A program made the translations under genes and the position numbers. The notes under the pieces are model-generated. The model made no database searches and had not been told where the DNA came from. It saw only the letters and a list, made by a program, of their open reading frames with translations. From NCBI RefSeq assembly GCF_022637455.1, contig NZ_CP093341.1, forward strand, positions 620,001 through 684,000: a stretch of 64,000 bases of DNA. The letters run 5' to 3'. Of this stretch, positions 59,530 through 64,000 are shown in pieces (the first letter of the stretch is position 1; every line of letters begins with the position of its first letter). This stretch comes from Lysobacter sp. S4-A87. Lineage in GTDB: Bacteria > Pseudomonadota > Gammaproteobacteria > Xanthomonadales > Xanthomonadaceae.

Positions 59530-60315
59530 ATGGATCTGGACCTGAGCGGCAAGCATGCCCTCGTCTGCGGTGCGAGCCAGGGCATCGGCCTGTCGACGGC
59601 CAAGGCACTGGCCGAACTGGGCGCCAACGTCACCCTGCTGGCGCGACGCGAGGAACGGCTGCGCGAGGCCGCAGACCAGTTGCCTGCCAAGCCTGGGCAG
59701 GCGCATGGCTGGATCGCCGTCGACAGCGCCGACACCAACACCCTGCGCGCCAAGGTCGAGGCACTCGTGGCCGCACAGCCAGTGCACATCCTGGTCAACA
59801 ACAGCGGTGGTCCACCGCCGGGGCCGGTGCACGGCGCCGACATCGCCGCATTCGAAGCGGCGTACCGCCAGCACCTCATCGCCAACCACGTGCTCGCCGA
59901 GGCGGTGATCCCGGGCATGGAACGCGATGGCTACGGCCGCATCGTCAATGTCATCTCGACGTCGGTGAAGGAACCGCTGCAGGGGCTGGGAGTGTCGAAC
60001 ACCACCCGCTGGGCGGTCGCGTCCTGGGCCAAGACCCTGGCGACCGAAGTGGCCGCCAAGGGCATCACCGTCAACAACGTCCTGCCCGGCTCGACCGAAA
60101 CGCCGCGCATCGAGCAGATCATCGACAACACCGCCAACAAGACCGGACGCAGCCGCGAGGAGGTGTTCGAGAAGATGGTGTCGGAGATCCCGATGCGGCG
60201 TTTTGCCCGGCCGCAGGAGACGGCGGCGGCGATTGCGTTCCTGTGCTCGCCGGCGGCGTCGTATATCACCGGGGTGAACCTGCCGGTGGATGGTGGCCGG
60301 ACGCGGTCGCTGTAA
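59530..60315 (+). CDS. Short-chain dehydrogenase/reductase-family protein lacking catalytic Tyr and Lys
   Basis: A 261-residue Rossmann protein with the cofactor motif CGASQGIG (instead of TGxxxGIG), NNSGG in place of NNAG, and the C-terminal ITGVNLPVDGGRTRSL. At the catalytic site the sequence reads ISTSVKEPLQGLGVSNTTRW. Aligning on the Ser that precedes Tyr by 13 residues puts Ser at the Tyr position and Arg at the Lys position. It is therefore an atypical SDR, either inactive, using different residues, or acting as a binding protein. It is 10 bases before the aldehyde dehydrogenase. Confidence 0.85.
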   Translation: MDLDLSGKHALVCGASQGIGLSTAKALAELGANVTLLARREERLREAADQLPAKPGQAHGWIAVDSADTNTLRAKVEALVAAQPVHILVNNSGGPPPGPVHGADIAAFEAAYRQHLIANHVLAEAVIPGMERDGYGRIVNVISTSVKEPLQGLGVSNTTRWAVASWAKTLATEVAAKGITVNNVLPGSTETPRIEQIIDNTANKTGRSREEVFEKMVSEIPMRRFARPQETAAAIAFLCSPAASYITGVNLPVDGGRTRSL

Positions 60316-60324
60316 GCTAGCCAC

Positions 60325-61758
60325 ATGCGCCTTTGCCACTTCATCGCCGGCCAATCCCGCGAGCCCGCATCGGGCCGCTGGCTCGAAGTCATCGACCCGT
60401 CCAACGGCAAACCCTTCGCCGAAGTCGCCCAGGGCGACGCGGCGGACGTCGACGCCGCGATCTCCGCGGCCGAGGCCGCCTTCCCCACCTGGTCGGCCCT
60501 GCCCAACAGCGAGCGCGCGCGCTGGCTGGAGAAGCTGGCCGACGCACTGGAAGCCAACCTCGACGATTTCGCCCACGCCGAATCGCGTGACGGCGGCAAA
60601 CCCATCGGCCTGGCACGCGAAGCGGAGATTCCGCGCGCGATCAGCAACCTGCGCTTCTTCGCCCACGCCGCGACCCAGTTCGCCAGCGAGTCGCACCACG
60701 GCCAGGCCGGGCTGAACTACACGCTGCGTCAGCCGCTCGGCGTGGTGGCCACGATTTCGCCGTGGAACCTGCCGCTGTACCTGTTCACCTGGAAGATCGC
60801 GCCGGCGCTCGCTGCCGGCAACACGGTCGTTGCCAAGCCGTCGGAGGTGACACCGCTGACGGCGACCATGCTCGGCGAACTGGCCGCACAGATCGGCTTC
60901 CCCAAGGGCGTGCTCAACATCGTGCATGGCCTGGGTCCGGAGGTCGGCGAACCGATGGTGGTCGATCCGCGCATCAAGGCGGTGTCGTTCACCGGCAGCA
61001 CCGCGGTCGGTCGACGCATCGCCGGCATGGCCGGTCCGCTGCTGAAGAAGGTCTCGCTGGAGCTCGGCGGCAAGAACCCGACCCTGGTGTTCGCCGACAG
61101 CGACTGGCGTGACCACCTCGATACCCTGGTGCGCTCTGCCTTCCAGAACTCCGGGCAGATCTGCCTGTGCGGTTCGCGCATGCTGGTGGAGCGAAGCATC
61201 TACCGCGAGTTCCGCGACACCCTGGTCGAACGCGCCACCGGCCTGCGTGTCGGCGATCCGATGGACGGCGACAACCAGCTCGGTCCGCTGGTGTCGCAGG
61301 CACACTTCGACAAGGTCATGGCGGCACTGCAGCGCGCCCGCGATGAAGGCGGCCAGGTCCTGTGCGGCGGCAATGCACTCGAACGCCCGGGCTGGTTCGT
61401 CGCGCCGACCGTCATCGATGGCCTCGGCCCGGACTGCGCCAGCAACCGCGAGGAGATCTTCGGCCCGGTCGTGACCCTGCAACCGTTCGACAACGACGCC
61501 GTGGCACTCGCCCTGGCCAACGCCGGCGACTACGGTCTCGCCGCCTCGGTCTGGACCCGCGACCTCAACCGTGCCCACCATTTCGCCGCGCACCTGCGCG
61601 CCGGCATGGTCTGGGTCAACACGTGGCTGCAACGCGACCTGCGCACGCCGTTCGGCGGCAGTGGCGCCTCCGGCATGGGCCGTGAGGGCGGGTTCGAGGC
61701 CATGCGTTTCTTCACCGACGCCAAGAACGTCGGACTGAACCTGGGATGGAAGCAATGA
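60325..61758 (+). CDS. Aldehyde dehydrogenase, probable 2-aminomuconate 6-semialdehyde dehydrogenase
   Basis: NAD-dependent oxidation of an aldehyde. The 477-residue ALDH has the Glu region LELGGKNPTLV, the catalytic Cys in NSGQICLCGSR, the cofactor-binding GSTAVG and the C-terminal FGGSGASGMGREGG. Neighbouring RidA and 3-hydroxyanthranilate dioxygenase genes make 2-aminomuconate 6-semialdehyde the likely substrate. A decarboxylase (ACMSD) that would supply it is not in the window. It overlaps the carbonic anhydrase gene by 4 bases (ATGA). Confidence 0.9.
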   Translation: MRLCHFIAGQSREPASGRWLEVIDPSNGKPFAEVAQGDAADVDAAISAAEAAFPTWSALPNSERARWLEKLADALEANLDDFAHAESRDGGKPIGLAREAEIPRAISNLRFFAHAATQFASESHHGQAGLNYTLRQPLGVVATISPWNLPLYLFTWKIAPALAAGNTVVAKPSEVTPLTATMLGELAAQIGFPKGVLNIVHGLGPEVGEPMVVDPRIKAVSFTGSTAVGRRIAGMAGPLLKKVSLELGGKNPTLVFADSDWRDHLDTLVRSAFQNSGQICLCGSRMLVERSIYREFRDTLVERATGLRVGDPMDGDNQLGPLVSQAHFDKVMAALQRARDEGGQVLCGGNALERPGWFVAPTVIDGLGPDCASNREEIFGPVVTLQPFDNDAVALALANAGDYGLAASVWTRDLNRAHHFAAHLRAGMVWVNTWLQRDLRTPFGGSGASGMGREGGFEAMRFFTDAKNVGLNLGWKQ

Positions 61759-62426
61759 GCACAAGCCCCCTCGCCGACCTGCTGGAACGAAACCGCGAGT
61801 GGTCCGAACGGATCAACCGCGAGGACCCCGAGTTCTTCGCCCGCCTGTCCAAGCAGCAGGCGCCCGAGTACCTGTGGATCGGCTGCTCCGATTCGCGCGT
61901 ACCGGCCAACCAGATCATCGACATGGCGCCGGGCGAGGTCTTCGTCCACCGCAACATCGCCAATGTCGTGGTGCATACCGACCTCAACTGCCTGTCGGTG
62001 ATCCAGTTCGCGGTCGACGTGCTCAAGGTCAAGCGGATCCTCGTCGTCGGCCACTACGGCTGCGGTGGCGTGCATTCGGCGCTGCACGGCAAGCGCGTGG
62101 GACTGGCCGACAACTGGCTGCGCCATGTCACCGACGTCGCCGACAAGCATTGCGACTGCATCGCCCACGCCGACGAGAGCGAGCGCCACGACCGCCTGTG
62201 CGAGCTCAACGTGATCGAGCAGGTGCAGAACGTCTGCCTGACGACGATCGTCCGCGACGCCTGGACGCGCGGCCAGGAACTGTCGGTGCACGGCTGGGTC
62301 TACAGCCTGCGCAACGGCCTGGTCCATGACATGGCGATGAACGTCGACAGCTTCGAAGCCCTCGACGGCCTGTACAAGGCCGCCGTCGCGCAGGTCAACG
62401 CCTACAGGGGAGACTCGCCGCGATGA
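61755..62426 (+). CDS. Beta-class carbonic anhydrase
   Basis: Interconverts CO2 and bicarbonate. The 223-residue protein has the zinc site residues C and D in [10 protein letters not shown], and H and C in VGHYGCGGV, characteristic of beta carbonic anhydrases, plus the [17 protein letters not shown] strand. The ATG at 61755 overlaps the aldehyde dehydrogenase stop and its own stop overlaps the next start (both ATGA), so it is embedded in the catabolic operon rather than beside it. Confidence 0.94.
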   Translation: MSTSPLADLLERNREWSERINREDPEFFARLSKQQAPEYLWIGCSDSRVPANQIIDMAPGEVFVHRNIANVVVHTDLNCLSVIQFAVDVLKVKRILVVGHYGCGGVHSALHGKRVGLADNWLRHVTDVADKHCDCIAHADESERHDRLCELNVIEQVQNVCLTTIVRDAWTRGQELSVHGWVYSLRNGLVHDMAMNVDSFEALDGLYKAAVAQVNAYRGDSPR

Positions 62427-62863
62427 GCGATGCGATCCGTGCCTCTGCCGCGCCGCGACCGGTAGGCTCGTACCCGCATGCGCGCCGCGTCGGCGATCTG
62501 TTGTTCCTGTCGGGCATCGGTCCGCGCGACCCGGCAAGCAATGCCATCGTCGGCAACGTCCACGACGCCGACGGACACCTGATCAGTTACGACATCGACG
62601 CGCAGACACGTGCGGTGTTCGCCAACGTCCACACCGTGCTCGAGGCCAGTGGCGCGCGCTGGGAGGACCTGGTCGACGTCACCGTCTACCTGACCGACAT
62701 GGCGCACGACTTCAAGGCCTACAACGCGGTCTGGGCCGAGTACTTTCCGGACATCGACACGGCGCCGTGCCGGACCACGCTGGGCATCACTGCGCTGCCG
62801 ACGCCGATCGCGATCGAACTCAAGTGCGTCGCCGCCTTCCCCGCCAAGCCCGCGGGAGAGTGA
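62423..62863 (+). CDS. RidA/YjgF-family protein, probable 2-aminomuconate deaminase
   Basis: A 146-residue trimer-forming enamine/imine deaminase-type protein ([26 protein letters not shown]-like and [17 protein letters not shown]). The Arg in PCRTTLGI aligns with the active-site Arg of the family. Next to aminomuconate-semialdehyde dehydrogenase and 3-hydroxyanthranilate dioxygenase, the deaminase of the kynurenine route is the best assignment. Overlaps the carbonic anhydrase stop. Confidence 0.85.
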   Translation: MSDAIRASAAPRPVGSYPHARRVGDLLFLSGIGPRDPASNAIVGNVHDADGHLISYDIDAQTRAVFANVHTVLEASGARWEDLVDVTVYLTDMAHDFKAYNAVWAEYFPDIDTAPCRTTLGITALPTPIAIELKCVAAFPAKPAGE

Positions 62864-62871
62864 GAGAACCC

Positions 62872-63402
62872 ATGCTGCCCAACCCCATCAACCTCCAGGC
62901 CTGGATCGAGGAACACCGCCACCTGCTCAAGCCGCCGGTCGGCAACAAGGTGGTCTTCCTCGGTGACTTCATCGTGATGGTCGTCGGCGGCCCCAACCAG
63001 CGCACCGACTACCACTGGGATGAAGGCGCGGAGTGGTTCTACCAGCTCGAGGGCGAGATGGTGCTGCGCATCCAGGAGGACGGCGCGGTCCGCGACATCC
63101 CGATCCGCGCCGGCGAGACCTTCCTGCTGCCGCCGCGCGTGCCGCACTCGCCCCAGCGCATGCCCGACTCGGTCGGCCTGGTAATCGAGCGCCGCCGCCT
63201 GCCGCACGAGCTCGACGGGCTGATGTGGTTCTGCGAGCAGTGCAACCACAAGCTCTACGAAGAGTTCTTCCAGTTGAAGAACATCGAGACCGACTTTCCG
63301 CCGGTGTTCGATCATTTCTACTCGTCGCGTGAGCACCGCACCTGCAAGCAGTGCGGACACCTCAACCCGGCTCCGGCCAAGTACGTCATGCCCGACACCT
63401 GA
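62872..63402 (+). CDS. 3-hydroxyanthranilate 3,4-dioxygenase
   Basis: Non-haem iron dioxygenase that opens the ring of 3-hydroxyanthranilate. The 176-residue cupin ([20 protein letters not shown]) has the metal ligands His and Glu in [19 protein letters not shown] and His in [10 protein letters not shown]-terminal rubredoxin-like site is formed by CEQC and CKQC, which is typical of bacterial forms. The ATG at 62872 with GAGAGTGAGAGAACC upstream is used. Last gene of the run. Confidence 0.95.
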   Translation: MLPNPINLQAWIEEHRHLLKPPVGNKVVFLGDFIVMVVGGPNQRTDYHWDEGAEWFYQLEGEMVLRIQEDGAVRDIPIRAGETFLLPPRVPHSPQRMPDSVGLVIERRRLPHELDGLMWFCEQCNHKLYEEFFQLKNIETDFPPVFDHFYSSREHRTCKQCGHLNPAPAKYVMPDT

Positions 63403-63519
63403 GCCTGTGTCCGTCGGGTGCCTGCGACCAGCGGTGGAGCTGGCATCGGTGGAGCGGGATGCGAGAGGCGGGTATGCACCCGCCTCTCTTGCCGTGTCGC
63501 AGGGTGCAGTGGGAGTTGC

Positions 63520-64000
63520 TTACTGGTACACGCCCAGGACCGAGACGCCGGAGAACGCCTGCTCGCCGAGGACGCGCACGTAGTACGTGCCCGCCTGCGG
63601 ATACGTGAAGACGACCGTCTCGGCGTTGCCGAACTTGGCCGACTTTCGCTCGAACGCGGCGGTGGTCGGCACGATGTCCCGCGAAACGTACAGGCTCACG
63701 TCGCCGACGCCGCCGAAGGTGCGCAGGTTCAAGGTCTGCACGCCCGCCGGCACGGTGATCTCGTACAACAGGCCTTCGCCCACCCCTCCGAGCTGGTTGC
63801 CGACCGCGACGCGATTGGCCAGCAACGTGGTCAGGTCGACCGGCACCGGCTGCGAACTGGCAGCAACGGCAGCGCTTGCGTCGACGATGCCGGCGCCCAT
63901 CAGCTTGTTGCTCGGTGGTGCCACCGCGAACGGCCGCGCGGTCTTGCGCAACACATAGCGCACCTGCGCCGGGGCCAGGGCCGGTTGCCCGCCGCCAACC
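63520..64000 (-). CDS. S8 (subtilisin-type) serine protease, C-terminal part with PPC domain, partial
   Basis: The frame continues off the right edge. It carries QPALAPAQVRYVLRKTARPF and the GAGIVDASAAV signature that close a subtilisin domain in secreted Xanthomonadaceae proteases. It is followed by a prepeptidase C-terminal (PPC) domain ending TYYVRVLGEQAFSGVSVLG. The active-site Ser, His and Asp would lie outside the window. Its stop is 117 bases from the stop of the convergent dioxygenase gene. Confidence 0.85.
   Translation of the reverse strand, partial: VGGGQPALAPAQVRYVLRKTARPFAVAPPSNKLMGAGIVDASAAVAASSQPVPVDLTTLLANRVAVGNQLGGVGEGLLYEITVPAGVQTLNLRTFGGVGDVSLYVSRDIVPTTAAFERKSAKFGNAETVVFTYPQAGTYYVRVLGEQAFSGVSVLGVYQ

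Noticed and set aside
58435-61764. A 1109-codon open frame on the minus strand
   Set aside because: It is antisense to the SDR and aldehyde dehydrogenase genes; it lacks recognisable motifs.

Overview
The window is GC-rich and gene-dense. Its order recN|hrcA-grpE-dnaK-dnaJ, dapB-carA-carB-greA-recJ, with smpB, ratA, rnfH, bamE and fur alongside, matches the Xanthomonadaceae (gammaproteobacteria). A chitinase next to secretion genes, a secreted S8 protease and GTAG-type palindromic repeats suggest a Lysobacter- or Luteimonas-like soil or water bacterium. The genus is inferred from gene content only.

Layout. 1-7.3 kb (minus): an atypical type II secretion cluster. Separate PilM/N/O-like genes replace the usual GspL/GspM, followed by gspE, gspF and gspG, with a two-chitin-binding-domain GH18 chitinase as the first gene in the same direction. 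7.5-17.3 kb (minus): recJ, a phosphoglycerate-mutase-annotated gene, greA, carB, two unknown genes, carA and dapB. 17.4-23.3 kb: a GST-like gene and the heat-shock set hrcA-grpE-dnaK-dnaJ, with sigma-32-like promoters and no visible CIRCE. 23.4-30.9 kb: recN, a small ion channel, fur, bamE, rnfH, ratA, smpB, a CHASE-PAS histidine kinase and ssrA (tmRNA). 31-39.5 kb, more variable: a YfhO-like membrane protein, an AraC-VOC pair, a small protein with PPK2, a SulP transporter, a frameshifted topoisomerase IB, a GlsB/YeaQ-like protein and an MgtC-like protein. 39.5-45.3 kb (minus): the SOS mutagenesis cassette lexA-imuA-imuB-dnaE2. 45.6-56.6 kb (minus): an OmpA-family lipoprotein, a wax ester synthase/DGAT, photolyase, alr, dnaB, rplI-rpsR-rpsF, a DUF885 peptidase and an A-type Fe-S carrier. 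56.7-63.4 kb (plus): asnS, then a tight run of two small unknown proteins, a PaiB-like protein, an atypical SDR, aldehyde dehydrogenase, carbonic anhydrase, RidA-type deaminase and 3-hydroxyanthranilate dioxygenase, which is the lower kynurenine (tryptophan) pathway. The right edge holds the C-terminal end of a secreted S8 protease.

Most genes are conserved housekeeping genes. The points most worth a second look are the split-GspL secretion set beside a chitinase, the two unknown genes translationally coupled between carA and carB, the SDR lacking its catalytic Tyr and Lys inside the kynurenine run together with a carbonic anhydrase, the single-base frameshift in topoisomerase IB, and three families of palindromic intergenic repeats. 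I found no CRISPR array, prophage, insertion sequence or tRNA gene. No CDS-free stretch exceeds 300 bases.
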